This document shows positions 33,120 to 41,730 of a stretch of 64,000 nt of DNA, one piece after another. The stretch spans positions 3,348,001 through 3,412,000 of the forward strand of contig NZ_JBDFMH010000001.1 of the NCBI RefSeq assembly GCF_047238125.1, written 5' to 3'. A program made the translations under genes and the position numbers. This DNA comes from JBDFMH01 sp047238125 (GTDB lineage Bacteria > Pseudomonadota > Alphaproteobacteria > Sphingomonadales > Sphingomonadaceae). Under the pieces are notes generated by a model. The model had not been told where the DNA came from. It searched no databases and worked only from the letters and a program-made list of their open reading frames with translations. The number at the start of each line of letters is the position of its first letter. The stretch's first letter is position 1.

Positions 33120-33482
33120 ATGTTCAGCCGTTTTGCCCGCAAGGCCAGTATCGCCACGCTCGCCGCCGCCGCGACCATCGCCACGGTCGGCATCGCCGTT
33201 CCCGCTCAGGCCGCCCCGCGTCAGATGACGGTGAGCTTCGCCGACCTCGATCTGGCCAGCAGTGCCGGCGCCGCCGAACTCGACAAGCGGATCGGCCGGG
33301 CGGCCCGCGCGGTGTGCGCGGTTAGCGATCCGGGCGCCGCCGCCGCGGCCGCACAATCACGCTGCCGCAACGCCGCTCTGGTTGCAGCGGCCCCTCAGAT
33401 GGAAACTGCGCTGGCCAACGCCCGTAGCGGCGAAGCCTATGCCGCGACGACGACCGGGGTATCGGTCGCCAGCGCACGCTGA
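33120..33482 (+). CDS. UrcA-family exported protein
   Basis: 120-residue protein with signal peptide (LAAAATIATVGIAVPAQA) and the UrcA core: MTVSFADLDLASSAGAAELDKRIGRAARAVC, then a second Cys in QSRCRNAAL about 20 residues later, likely a disulfide. UrcA proteins are small sphingomonad and caulobacter periplasmic proteins of unknown role, often abundant. It is monocistronic, followed by a strong terminator. Confidence 0.9.
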   Translation: MFSRFARKASIATLAAAATIATVGIAVPAQAAPRQMTVSFADLDLASSAGAAELDKRIGRAARAVCAVSDPGAAAAAAQSRCRNAALVAAAPQMETALANARSGEAYAATTTGVSVASAR

Positions 33483-33538
33483 TCCGGATCCACCGGATGC
33501 GCCGGATCGGCGCGACCACCGATCCAGCGCTGTAACGG

Positions 33539-33571
33539 CGCCCCCGGGGTCCCCTTTGCCCCGGGGGCGTT
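33539..33571 (+). terminator. Intrinsic terminator of urcA
   Basis: CGCCCCCGGGG and CCCCGGGGGCG form an 11-bp stem around a nine-base loop, followed by TTTCC. It lies 57 bp after the urcA stop. Confidence 0.85.
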
Positions 33572-33625
33572 TCCGTCCGCTGCAACGCGTGTTCAAACTG
33601 CGCCAGCGTGCCGAGACCGTCGTAA

Positions 33626-34657
33626 TCAGCTCTTGGCAGTACGCGGGATCACCTCGAGGATCGTGTCGCCGGGTTCGAGCCGGCCGGCATCGGCTTCCCA
33701 GAAGCCAATCGAACGATCGCCGCGATAGATGCGGTGGCCGAGCCCGGTGCGGATGCCCGAGAGCGGCTTGCCGATCTCGTCACCCGTCACTGCGCGCTCG
33801 CGCAGGGCGACCCGCCCGCCGACTTCGGCCAGATCCGCCATATAATCCGCCAGATGCGGACCGTGCGTCGATCCCGCCAGCAGCAGCCCGGCAAAGCTGG
33901 CCGGATTGATCACGGTATCGGCGCCGGCCTGCTTGGCGATCGCCTCGTTATCCTCCGATCGGATGATCACGCTGATCGGCACGTCGGGCGCGATCCGGCG
34001 CGCGGTTAGCACGATCAGGATCGAAGTATCGTCTCGGCCTGCCGAGACGATGAGCGCGCGGGCATTGCCCACGCGTGCCGCCTCCAGCGCAGCGTTGCGG
34101 GTCGCATCGCCTTCCATCACCGTCGTGCCGCACTGTTCGGCAGCACGCAGCGCGGTCTCGCGCTCGTCGATCACCACGATATGTTCGGGCTCTGCGCCGC
34201 GACAGACGAGCTCGCGCACCGCCTCCGCTCCGCTGGTGCCATAGCCTGCCACCACCACATGGCCTTCGAGACGCTTCTGGATCGATGCCATTCGCCACTT
34301 CTCCCAAACCCCCCTCAGCAGGAAATCATAGGCGGTGCCAAGGAAGATCAGCCAGACGAACAGGCGGATCGGAGTGACGACGAACGTATCGAATAGCCGC
34401 GCCTGCTGCGTCACCGGCACGATATCGCCATAGCCGACCGTGGTGACGGTGATCATCGTGAAGTAGAGGATGTCCGCGAAGGTGACGGGCTCGCCCGAAT
34501 TCTGGCGGAGTCCGTCGCGATCGAACCAGTGGACCGCCAGCGCGATCCCGATCAGCGCCAGCGCCAGCAGGGCGCGCCACGACAGCTGGAGCCAGGCCGG
34601 CGTGCGGCTCTTGCGGCGCAATCCATAATGGGCGGGCTCGTGATCGCGCGTGCGCAT
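33626..34657 (-). CDS. Potassium channel with TrkA-type RCK domains
   Basis: 343 residues. Two membrane helices (LSWRALLALALIGIALAVHWF and TFVVTPIRLFVWLIFLGTAY) flank a pore loop with the K+ selectivity filter TVGYGD (about 73-78). The cytosolic part has an RCK/TrkA-N Rossmann domain (HVVVAGYGTSGAEAV, VVIDERE, EGDATRNAALEAARV) and a TrkA-C domain. It is a ligand-gated K+ channel of the MthK/Kch type. It follows rpsI on the same strand, but a terminator separates them. Confidence 0.9.
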   Translation of the reverse strand: MRTRDHEPAHYGLRRKSRTPAWLQLSWRALLALALIGIALAVHWFDRDGLRQNSGEPVTFADILYFTMITVTTVGYGDIVPVTQQARLFDTFVVTPIRLFVWLIFLGTAYDFLLRGVWEKWRMASIQKRLEGHVVVAGYGTSGAEAVRELVCRGAEPEHIVVIDERETALRAAEQCGTTVMEGDATRNAALEAARVGNARALIVSAGRDDTSILIVLTARRIAPDVPISVIIRSEDNEAIAKQAGADTVINPASFAGLLLAGSTHGPHLADYMADLAEVGGRVALRERAVTGDEIGKPLSGIRTGLGHRIYRGDRSIGFWEADAGRLEPGDTILEVIPRTAKS

Positions 34658-34711
34658 GGCATGTCATCGCCGGGCGGCAGGCGCGGGGCAAGCGGCGCGA
34701 TTGCGGCTACA

Positions 34712-34754
34712 CGCAAAAGAGAAGGGCGGCCCCGGCATCCCGGGACCGCCCTTC
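34712..34754 (-). terminator. Terminator of the rplM-rpsI operon
   Basis: GAAGGGCGGTCCCGGG and CCCGGGGCCGCCCTTC-type arms form a long stem; on the minus strand it is followed by TCTTTT. The core stem GGGCGGYCCC is the same as in the carD terminator at 16147-16175. Confidence 0.85.
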
Positions 34755-34776
34755 GGTTCGATCGATCGGCTGAGGA

Positions 34777-35340
34777 TCAGCGCTTCGAGAACTGGAAGCT
34801 GCGGCGGGCCTTGGCCTTGCCATACTTCTTGCGCTCGACCGCGCGGGGATCGCGGGTCAGGAAGCCGGCCGCCTTCACGGGCGCACGCAGCACCGGCTCA
34901 TAGCGGGTCAGCGCCTGGCTGATGCCGTGCTTGACCGCGCCGGCCTGGCCCGAAAGGCCACCGCCCTTGACGGTGCAGACGATGTCGTACTGGCCGGTAC
35001 GCTCCGCCACTTCGAACGGCTGGTTGATCACCAGGCGCAGCGTGGGACGCGCGAAATAGACTTCCTGATCGCGGCCGTTGATCGTGATCTTGCCCGAGCC
35101 CGGCTTGAGCCAGACGCGCGCGACTGCATCCTTGCGGCGGCCGGTGGCATAGGAACGGCCCTGGGCATCGATGATCTGCTCGCGCAGCGGCATCGGCGCA
35201 GGCGCCGGGCCGGACTGCGACGGAGCTTCCTCGGCAGCGGCGGCCGGGGCGGCAGACGCCTCTGCAGTCGGCGCGGGGGCGGGGGCCTGCGCGCCGGTCA
35301 GCGCGGCGAGATCGGCGAGGGACTGGCGAGTGTCGGACAT
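34777..35340 (-). CDS. rpsI: 30S ribosomal protein S9 with N-terminal extension
   Basis: 187 residues; the usual S9 core is about 130. Residues 1-55 are an Ala/Pro/Glu-rich extension (APAPAPTAEASAAPAAAAEE). The core follows: YATGRRKDAVARVWLKPGSGKITING at about 64-89, GGGLSGQAGAVKHGISQAL, and the conserved basic tail KKYGKAKARRSFQFSKR that reaches the decoding centre. ATG 35340 shares one base with the rplM stop, so the two are a tight operon. Confidence 0.97.
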   Translation of the reverse strand: MSDTRQSLADLAALTGAQAPAPAPTAEASAAPAAAAEEAPSQSGPAPAPMPLREQIIDAQGRSYATGRRKDAVARVWLKPGSGKITINGRDQEVYFARPTLRLVINQPFEVAERTGQYDIVCTVKGGGLSGQAGAVKHGISQALTRYEPVLRAPVKAAGFLTRDPRAVERKKYGKAKARRSFQFSKR

Positions 35341-35819
35341 TATGCGCCCACCTTGTTCTTGCGGTTCATGGCCGCGACGTCGAGGACCTGCGGATCCTGC
35401 GCAGCATGCGGGTGATCGGTGCCGGCGAAGATGCGCAGGTTACGCATCTGCTGGCGGCCGAGCGGGCCGCGCGGGATCATCCGCTCCACGGCCTTTTCAA
35501 GCACGCGCTCCGGAAAGCGACCGTCGAGCACCTTGGCCGCGGTCACGCCCTTGATGCCGCCGGCATAGCCAGTGTGCTTGTAATAGATCTTCTGCTGGGT
35601 CTTGCGGCCAGTGAAGCGCACCTTGTCCGCATTGACGATGACGACATTGTCGCCGCAATCGATGTGGGGCGTGAAGCTGGGCTTGTGCTTGCCACGCAGG
35701 ATGTTGGCGACGATCGACGCAAGCCGGCCGACGACCAGGCCTTCAGCATCGATCAGGTGCCACTTCTTTTCCACCGTCGCCGGGGTCGCCGACTTGGTGG
35801 TCTTCATGAGCGCTTTCAT
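35340..35819 (-). CDS. rplM: 50S ribosomal protein L13
   Basis: 159 residues from ATG 35819 (ATG 35807 also possible). Diagnostic L13 parts are KKWHLIDAEGLVVGRLASIVANILRGK, IDCGDNVVIVNADKVRFTGRK and ERMIPRGPLGRQQMRNLRIFAG. L13 is an early assembly protein of the large subunit. Full length. The downstream rpsI start overlaps its stop by one base. Confidence 0.97.
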   Translation of the reverse strand: MKALMKTTKSATPATVEKKWHLIDAEGLVVGRLASIVANILRGKHKPSFTPHIDCGDNVVIVNADKVRFTGRKTQQKIYYKHTGYAGGIKGVTAAKVLDGRFPERVLEKAVERMIPRGPLGRQQMRNLRIFAGTDHPHAAQDPQVLDVAAMNRKNKVGA

Positions 35820-35961
35820 GGCTCTTCGACCTTCTGTTCGCAAAAAAAGCCGCGCCGCCCGTTTCCGGACGGCGCTGATGGCGGCCCCAATGCCGATCGT
35901 GGGCCTGCGAGTCAAGCAAAAGCGCGGGTTTGACGACGGGTATCCAGATACCCGACGATAT

Positions 35962-36717
35962 TCAGCGCCTGCTTATCGTCCGTTCGGCGATCACGATATT
36001 GTCCGATGGCGAACGTGTGAGGCTGTGGATCCGGCGAGTCAGTCCGGTCGCTCGGTCGATCGTCAGCAGGCGCTCGCGCCGGGCCTGATCCAGCATGTCG
36101 ACCATGCGATAGGTCAGCGTGTCGGCGGTCGATGCCTGCAGGTGCGCCTTGCTGCCGTCGGCGGTAACCGAGCCGGTGGGGGACAGGGCGGGGAGCGCCG
36201 CACCGAGCAGTTCGCGGGCGAATTCGCCCATGATCCGATCGCGCTCGGCCGGATCGGCGGCGGCGACGCTGGCGAGGTGTGCCCGGATCGGCGCCAGCCG
36301 CGGCGCATCCGCACCATGGCGCGCCTCGAGCCGATCGAGCAGCGCGCGGTGCGATGCCATGATCCGCGCCCAGACCTGATCACCATCTAGCACGGCGCCG
36401 GGCTGGCCATCGGCGGCCACGAACAGGCTGGTGGTGATGTCGTCGAACGCGCCGACGCCAGTCTTGAACATTTCGGCGACGGGGGCGGGGGCATCGGTCC
36501 CATGCCCGATCTGGGTCACGTCCATCCGATATCCCTGGCCGACGCGCGTAAAGCGTACGCGGCTGACCAAAGTGAAATCGCGTGCGCGATCGCCGACGAT
36601 GCGCCGGTCCGTCATCGCATAGACCATCGGCACATCGACCGGCGGCGCGAACTGCAGCGCGGCAGTGGCGGACGCTGCAAGCGCGGGGGGCGCCATCAGC
36701 AGCGCCACCGCAAGCAT
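35962..36717 (-). CDS. Exported hypothetical protein downstream of ctaA
   Basis: 251 residues. A signal peptide (MLAVALLMAPPALA) precedes a soluble domain with alternating strands: MTDRRIVGDRARDFTLVSRVRFTR, YRMDVTQIGHG, LQASTADTLTYRMVDMLDQA and ERLLTIDRATGLTRRIHSL. It looks like a sensor or carrier of the kind that measures membrane-associated signals, but no family can be named. ATG 36717 shares one base with the ctaA stop, so it is co-translated with heme A synthase. Confidence 0.65.
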   Translation of the reverse strand: MLAVALLMAPPALAASATAALQFAPPVDVPMVYAMTDRRIVGDRARDFTLVSRVRFTRVGQGYRMDVTQIGHGTDAPAPVAEMFKTGVGAFDDITTSLFVAADGQPGAVLDGDQVWARIMASHRALLDRLEARHGADAPRLAPIRAHLASVAAADPAERDRIMGEFARELLGAALPALSPTGSVTADGSKAHLQASTADTLTYRMVDMLDQARRERLLTIDRATGLTRRIHSLTRSPSDNIVIAERTISRR

Positions 36718-37766
36718 CACGCGCGGACCGACCCGAGGCGGTGCGCGGTCGCGACCAAGATCCCGAGCAGCAGCGCCCCCACTGCCTGGTGGAGCGCCGC
36801 GATCGGCAGCGCCATGCCGCTAAGCAGCGTGGCGATGCCAAGCGTGATCTGGCAGCCGATCGCCACGAGGATGGCGGGTAGCGCCCAGCCGGCACCGGCG
36901 CGCCGCGCGGCGATGCCGAGCAGGACCGCGCCGGCCGCCGCGATCCAGGCGAACCAGCGGTGGATGAACTGCACCACCACCGGATTGTCGATCAGGTTGG
37001 CCGGCACGCTGAGCGCAGCCTGCCAGCCACCGGCGGGAAACCAGTCCTCACCCATCTTCGGCCAGCTCGAGAAGGCATAGCCGGCATCGAGCCCCGCGAC
37101 GAACGCGCCGAGGATGATCTGCACCGCCAGCAAGGCCAGCGCGATCACCGCTGGGCGGCGCAGCCGGGCCGGTCGCTGGACGCCGCGGGCAAGCGCGCGC
37201 AGGTCGAGTGCGGTCCAGATCAGTCCGGACATGATGAACAGGGCGGCAGACAGGTGGATCGCCAGCCGGACATGGCTGACATCGGGCCGATCGACCAGGC
37301 CAGAGGCGACCATCCACCAGCCGATTGCACCCTGCAGCCCGCCGAGCGCAAAGAGCGCCGCCAACCGTGGACCATAGCCACGCGGAACGGCGCGCTTCCA
37401 GAGGAACCAGGCGAAGGGGAGTGCGAAGGCCAGCCCGATCAACCGACCGAGCACGCGGTGGATATATTCCCAGAAGTAGATGCGCTTGAACGCATCCAGC
37501 GACATGCCGGCATTGACCTTGCGATATTCGGGGCTGGCCTTGTAGGCCTCGAATTCGGCCTGCCAGCCGGCCGCGTCGAGCGGCGGCACGATACCGGACA
37601 CCGGTTCCCACCGCACCATCGAGAGGCCGGATTCGGTCAGCCGCGTGATCCCGCCGACCACGACCATCGCGAAAACCATTGCGGCCAGCACCGTCAGCCA
37701 GGCGGCGATTGCGCGGGGACGGGGGCGGGCGGGGCGACGTTCGATTGATCGCGCGAGAGTGGCCAT
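36717..37766 (-). CDS. ctaA: Heme A synthase, COX15/CtaA type 2
   Basis: 349-residue inner-membrane oxygenase that converts heme O to heme A for aa3 oxidases. Eight membrane helices are predicted. The conserved His and Glu regions are visible: GGITRLTESGLSMVRWEPVSG, YFWEYIHRVLGRLIGLAF, HVRLAIHLSAALFI and VVQFIHRWFAWIAAAGAV. Type 2 enzymes lack the loop Cys pairs, as here. A small aa3 oxidase subunit gene lies at 43395, consistent with aa3 respiration. Confidence 0.94.
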   Translation of the reverse strand: MATLARSIERRPARPRPRAIAAWLTVLAAMVFAMVVVGGITRLTESGLSMVRWEPVSGIVPPLDAAGWQAEFEAYKASPEYRKVNAGMSLDAFKRIYFWEYIHRVLGRLIGLAFALPFAWFLWKRAVPRGYGPRLAALFALGGLQGAIGWWMVASGLVDRPDVSHVRLAIHLSAALFIMSGLIWTALDLRALARGVQRPARLRRPAVIALALLAVQIILGAFVAGLDAGYAFSSWPKMGEDWFPAGGWQAALSVPANLIDNPVVVQFIHRWFAWIAAAGAVLLGIAARRAGAGWALPAILVAIGCQITLGIATLLSGMALPIAALHQAVGALLLGILVATAHRLGSVRA

Positions 37767-37828
37767 GGCCGCGCGCTATGCTCCGATCGTGCGGGCGAGG
37801 CAATCTGCACGGAACTTATCGGTGCTAT

Positions 37829-37841
37829 GTGATATTGTAAC
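37829..37841. promoter_or_regulatory. Candidate Zur operator
   Basis: GTTACAATATCAC (minus strand; GTGATATTGTAAC on plus) is a near-palindrome close to the GTTATAATATAAC-type zinc uptake repressor boxes. It lies 59 bp upstream of the MerC-like gene, which is followed by a Fur/Zur-type regulator. Confidence 0.5.
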
Positions 37842-37899
37842 TTCCACTGTTGCGTGCCATATCGCCGCCAGCATCGAGACTCGGAAAGCCACACGCATT

Positions 37900-38283
37900 T
37901 TGGACGACATCGCACCCCGCACCATTATTCCGGGCCGGCTGAGCCTGGATCGGCTGGCGATCGGCCTGTCCGCGCTGTGCCTGGTCCATTGCCTGACGAC
38001 AGCAGTGCTGGTGATCGCGCTGTCGTCGGTCGGCGGCTGGCTGGTCCACCCTGCGATTCACGAGATCGGCCTGCTGATCGCGGTGCTGTTCGCGGCCGTC
38101 GCGCTGGGCCAGGGGATGCTGCGCCACGGCTATATGCTGCCTGCGGCGATCGGCGGGCTCGGTATCGGGGTGATGGCCGGCGCCGCCAGCGTACCGCATG
38201 GTCCGATGGAGACAGTCTACACTATATTGGGCGTCGCAATCGTGGCGCTGGGGCATGACCTCAACCGGCGCGCGCTGATCTGA
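37900..38283 (+). CDS. MerC-domain membrane protein
   Basis: 127 residues from TTG 37900. Four membrane segments are predicted, with a CLVHC pair (about residues 26-30) as in the MerC metal-ion transporter family, and a His-containing third segment (GMLRHGYMLPAAIGG). MerC moves mercury, but the neighbouring Zur-type regulator and box suggest transport or handling of zinc or another divalent metal here. It is 41 bp upstream of the regulator gene on the same strand. Confidence 0.72.
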   Translation: MDDIAPRTIIPGRLSLDRLAIGLSALCLVHCLTTAVLVIALSSVGGWLVHPAIHEIGLLIAVLFAAVALGQGMLRHGYMLPAAIGGLGIGVMAGAASVPHGPMETVYTILGVAIVALGHDLNRRALI

Positions 38284-38324
38284 CAGCCGTTGCCGCCGGA
38301 CCGCCGAACGCCTAGATTCGCGTT

Positions 38325-38792
38325 ATGGCCCACGCGCACAACCACCATATCCACGAAGGCGAGGCGCTCGCCGATGCGGCCCAGGCCGCGCTGACCCGGG
38401 CCGGCGAGCAATGGACGCCGATGCGCGCATCGGTGTTCGACGCGCTGGCCGGGTTCGATAAACCGGCATCCGCCTACGATATCGCCGAGGCGGTCTCGGC
38501 GGCGCAGGGGCGGCGCGTGGCGGCCAACAGCGTCTATCGCATCCTCGACCTCTTCGTCGGCGCGAACTTGGCGTTGCGCGTGGAAAGCGCGAACGCGTTC
38601 ATCGCTAATGCGCATCCGGCCTGCCGGCACGACTGCATCTTCCTGGTCTGCGACGGCTGCGGGCAGATCACCCATATCGACGACGACCGGCTGACCGCGG
38701 GCGTGCGGGCAGCGGCGGGCGATGCGGGATTCGCGGCCGATCGCCCGGTGATCGAGGTGCGCGGCCGCTGCGCGGAGTGCCAGGCGGCATAG
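38325..38792 (+). CDS. Fur-family metal regulator, probably Zur
   Basis: 155 residues. The N-terminus is His-rich (HAHNHHIHEG). The winged helix is MRASVFDALAGFDKPASAYDIAEAVSA and VAANSVYRILDLFVGANLALRVE. Zinc sites are seen in HPACRHDCIFLVCDGCGQITHID and the terminal CAEC. The pattern, including the AYDI helix and RVESANAFI, favours a zinc-responsive repressor over ferric uptake regulator. The upstream MerC-like gene and the palindrome at 37829 are its likely regulon. Confidence 0.85.
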   Translation: MAHAHNHHIHEGEALADAAQAALTRAGEQWTPMRASVFDALAGFDKPASAYDIAEAVSAAQGRRVAANSVYRILDLFVGANLALRVESANAFIANAHPACRHDCIFLVCDGCGQITHIDDDRLTAGVRAAAGDAGFAADRPVIEVRGRCAECQAA

Positions 38793-38829
38793 CGAGCGCT
38801 GGTCCTCATCAGCCTTGTTCGTAAGGCAA

Positions 38830-39369
38830 TCAGACCAGCGACTTGCCCATCCGCACCCCCGGTACCGCCGGCCCTTCCGCCGCCAGTCGGGCGACACGTT
38901 CGATCGGCCGATAGCCGCAGGCCGCGTAGAGCGGTTCGCCGGCGAGCGTCGCCATCATCTCGGATCGGGTGAAACCGGCGGTGCGCGCGGCGTCCTCGCA
39001 AAGCGCCAGCACCAGCCGGCCGATCCCGTGGCGCACGAAATCGGGATCGGTGTACATGGCCCGTATCCGGGCGGGATCTCGCCCAGGATCGAGCCGGGTG
39101 TCGTCGCGCAGCCCTGCGGTATGATCGCCACCATAGAGCGTCGTGCGGAAGCTCCACCCGCCGCAGCCGGCTAGCCGCCCGCCCGATTCGACCAGGAAAT
39201 AGGTGCGATCCCCGATCAGTTGACGATCAAGCCCCATGCTGCGGCGGCTGGCTTCGATTTGCGCGGGATCGAGAAAACCGCGCTGCAACTCGGCGATCGC
39301 GCGCTCCATGAGCGCGCCGATGTCGGGTATGTCGCGCTCGGTCGCGATCCGGTGGCTCAGGGACGGCAC
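38830..39369 (-). CDS. GNAT-family N-acetyltransferase
   Basis: 179 residues from GTG 39369 (the frame continues to 39432). The acetyl-CoA binding fold is visible as HRIATERDIPDIGALMERAI, TYFLVESGGRLAGCGGWSF, then AMYTDPDFVRHGIGRLVLALCEDAARTAGF with the P-loop-like RHGIGR, and LYAACGYRPIERV. The substrate is unknown. It is head-to-head with dxs, only about 80 bp apart. Confidence 0.85.
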   Translation of the reverse strand: MPSLSHRIATERDIPDIGALMERAIAELQRGFLDPAQIEASRRSMGLDRQLIGDRTYFLVESGGRLAGCGGWSFRTTLYGGDHTAGLRDDTRLDPGRDPARIRAMYTDPDFVRHGIGRLVLALCEDAARTAGFTRSEMMATLAGEPLYAACGYRPIERVARLAAEGPAVPGVRMGKSLV

Positions 39370-39451
39370 GACCCACCGGTTGCCGCGATGGCAGCCCGCG
39401 ATCAAGCGCCGCGCGATGCTGCCAATCGACACCCGCGCCGCGCTGGGCTAA

Positions 39452-41386
39452 ATGACGGGGATGTCCAAGACGCCTGACACACCGTTGCTCGACACGGTCG
39501 ATACGCCCACCGATCTCCGCACGCTGAAGCCCGAACAACTGCGCCAACTGGCCGACGAACTTCGCGCCGAGATGATTTCCGCGGTCGGCACCACCGGTGG
39601 CCATCTGGGATCCGGGCTCGGCGTGGTCGAGCTGACGGTTGCGTTGCATTATGTGTTCGAAACGCCGCGCGATCGGTTGATCTGGGATGTCGGCCACCAG
39701 GCCTATCCGCACAAGATATTGACCGGGCGGCGGGCACGGATTCGCACGCTGCGCCAGGGTGGCGGCCTCTCCGGCTTCACCAAGCGGTCCGAGAGCGACT
39801 ATGATCCGTTCGGGGCGGCGCACAGCTCGACTTCGATCTCGGCGGCGTTGGGTTTCGCGGTGGCCAACAAGCTGGCGGGGCAGCCGGGCAAGGCGATCGC
39901 GGTGATCGGTGACGGCGCGATGTCGGCGGGCATGGCCTATGAGGCAATGAACAATGCCGAGCAGGCGGGCAACCGGCTGGTCGTCATCCTGAACGACAAC
40001 GACATGTCGATCGCGCCGCCGGTAGGCGGGCTTTCCGCCTATCTGTCGCGGATCGTCTCCAGCCGCGAATTTCTGGGCCTGCGCGATCTGCTGAAGCGAG
40101 TCGCTCGGCGGCTGCCGCGGCCGCTTCATTCCGCCGCCCGCAAGACCGACGAATTCGCGCGCGGGCTGACGATGGGCGGCACACTGTTCGAGGAACTGGG
40201 CTTCTATTATGTCGGCCCGATCGACGGCCATAATCTCGAGCATCTGATCCCGGTGCTGGAAAATGTGCGCGATGCCGCCGAGGGGCCGTGCCTGATCCAC
40301 GTCGTGACAAAGAAGGGCAAGGGCTATGGCCCCGCCGAGGCGGCGGCCGACAAATATCATGGCGTGCAGAAGTTCGACATCGTCTCGGGCGTGCAGGCCA
40401 AGGCGCCGCCGGGGCCGCCAAGCTATACCGGCGTGTTCGCGAACGCGCTGCTGGCCGAGGCTGCGCGTGACCGCACCGTCTGCGCGATCACCGCGGCGAT
40501 GCCGTCGGGCACCGGGCTCGACAAGTTCGCCGCCGCGCATCCGGACCGCTTCTTCGATGTCGGTATCGCCGAGCAACACGCAGTGACCTTCGCCGCCGGG
40601 CTGGCCGCGCAGGGGATGCGGCCATTCTGTGCGATCTATTCCACCTTCCTGCAGCGCGCCTATGACCAGGTGGTGCACGATGTGGCGATCCAGAACCTGC
40701 CGGTGCGCTTCGCGATCGACCGGGCGGGACTGGTCGGCGCGGACGGTGCGACCCATGCCGGAAGCTTCGACATCACCTATCTGGCGACGCTGCCGAACTT
40801 CGTGGTGATGGCGGCGGCAGACGAGGCCGAGCTCACGCACATGGTGCACACCTGCGCGGTTCATGACAGCGGGCCGATCGCACTGCGCTATCCACGCGGC
40901 AACGGCACCGGGGTCACGATCCCGGCCGAGCCGCAGCGCCTGGAGATCGGCAAGGGCCGCATCGTGCGCGAAGGCAAGACCGTCGCGATCCTGTCGTTGG
41001 GCACGCGGCTGGAGGAAGCGTTGAAGGCAGCCGACCAGCTCGATGCGCAGGGGCTGTCGACCACCGTCGCCGATCTGCGCTTCGCCAAGCCGCTGGACGA
41101 GGCGCTGATCCGCAAACTGCTGGTGACTCACGAAGTGGCGCTGACGATCGAGGAAGGGTCGATCGGCGGGCTTGGCGCGCATGTGCTGACCTTGGCGTCG
41201 GACGAAGGGCTGATCGATGGCGGGCTGAAGCTGCGCACGCTGCGGCTGCCCGACATGTTCCAGGATCAGGACAAGCCCGAGGCGCAATATGCCGAGGCGG
41301 GCCTGGATGCCGATGCGATCGTGGCGACGGTGCTGGCCGCGCTGCGCCGCAATTCCGTCGGCGTGGTCGAGGGCGCGCGCGCCTGA
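39452..41386 (+). CDS. dxs: 1-deoxy-D-xylulose-5-phosphate synthase
   Basis: 644-residue thiamine-diphosphate enzyme that joins pyruvate and glyceraldehyde 3-phosphate, the first step of the MEP isoprenoid pathway. Diagnostic regions are GHLGSGLGVVELTVALHYVF, WDVGHQAYPHKILTGR, the ThDP site IGDGAMSAGMAYEAMNNA, FDVGIAEQHAVTFAAGLA with the catalytic Glu, and AFSDID-like FAIDRAGLVGADGATHAG. Full length. The start is ATG 39452 (or 39461). Sphingomonads use it for carotenoids and quinones. Confidence 0.97.
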   Translation: MTGMSKTPDTPLLDTVDTPTDLRTLKPEQLRQLADELRAEMISAVGTTGGHLGSGLGVVELTVALHYVFETPRDRLIWDVGHQAYPHKILTGRRARIRTLRQGGGLSGFTKRSESDYDPFGAAHSSTSISAALGFAVANKLAGQPGKAIAVIGDGAMSAGMAYEAMNNAEQAGNRLVVILNDNDMSIAPPVGGLSAYLSRIVSSREFLGLRDLLKRVARRLPRPLHSAARKTDEFARGLTMGGTLFEELGFYYVGPIDGHNLEHLIPVLENVRDAAEGPCLIHVVTKKGKGYGPAEAAADKYHGVQKFDIVSGVQAKAPPGPPSYTGVFANALLAEAARDRTVCAITAAMPSGTGLDKFAAAHPDRFFDVGIAEQHAVTFAAGLAAQGMRPFCAIYSTFLQRAYDQVVHDVAIQNLPVRFAIDRAGLVGADGATHAGSFDITYLATLPNFVVMAAADEAELTHMVHTCAVHDSGPIALRYPRGNGTGVTIPAEPQRLEIGKGRIVREGKTVAILSLGTRLEEALKAADQLDAQGLSTTVADLRFAKPLDEALIRKLLVTHEVALTIEEGSIGGLGAHVLTLASDEGLIDGGLKLRTLRLPDMFQDQDKPEAQYAEAGLDADAIVATVLAALRRNSVGVVEGARA

Positions 41387-41561
41387 GCGAGGTGGCGCAG
41401 AATCCTACTTCTTGGTCGTGAAGTGCGCTAAACCTTGGTGCGTTACGCGGGACTTCGGGCGCCCGCAGCGATCGCAATGACGTTTCTTCCTCGAAAGAGC
41501 CTCATCTCTGAATTGGCACGGCTCCTGCAATACTCTTCGCATACCGCCAAAACGGCGGAAG

Positions 41562-41577
41562 CCAAGGTTCAGGAGAC
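41562..41577 (+). promoter_or_regulatory. Leader element shared with urcA (copy 2)
   Basis: CCAAGGTTCAGGAGAC, identical to 33099-33114, ending five bases before ATG 41583 and containing the ribosome-binding AGGAGA. Confidence 0.6.
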
Positions 41578-41582
41578 TTCAG

Positions 41583-41726
41583 ATGACCAAGCTCGATCTC
41601 GCCACCGTCCGCCGTACCGCCCTCTCGGCCGTGGCCGCGCTGGTACTGTCCACCACCTGCGTCGTCGCCGCGGTCGGCCCGGCGCGGGCCGCCGAATCCG
41701 GCGTCGTCACCGGCCAGCGCGCCTGA
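41583..41726 (+). CDS. Small exported peptide (47 residues)
   Basis: MTKLDLATVRRTALSAVAAL, then a hydrophobic core ending VGPARAAESG and a short tail VVTGQRA. This is a signal peptide with a mature part of about ten residues. It has a good ribosome site (AGGAGA) inside a 16-base leader identical to that of urcA. The sequence resembles a UrcA-type gene trimmed to its signal region; it may be a decayed paralogue or a functional micropeptide. Its stop is four bases from the end of the sigma-54 regulator gene on the other strand. Confidence 0.6.
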   Translation: MTKLDLATVRRTALSAVAALVLSTTCVVAAVGPARAAESGVVTGQRA

Positions 41727-41730
41727 CCGG

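Noticed and set aside
39227..41287. 686-codon open frame on the minus strand
   Set aside because: It is antisense to dxs, which has full family motifs; the open frame is a consequence of high GC content.
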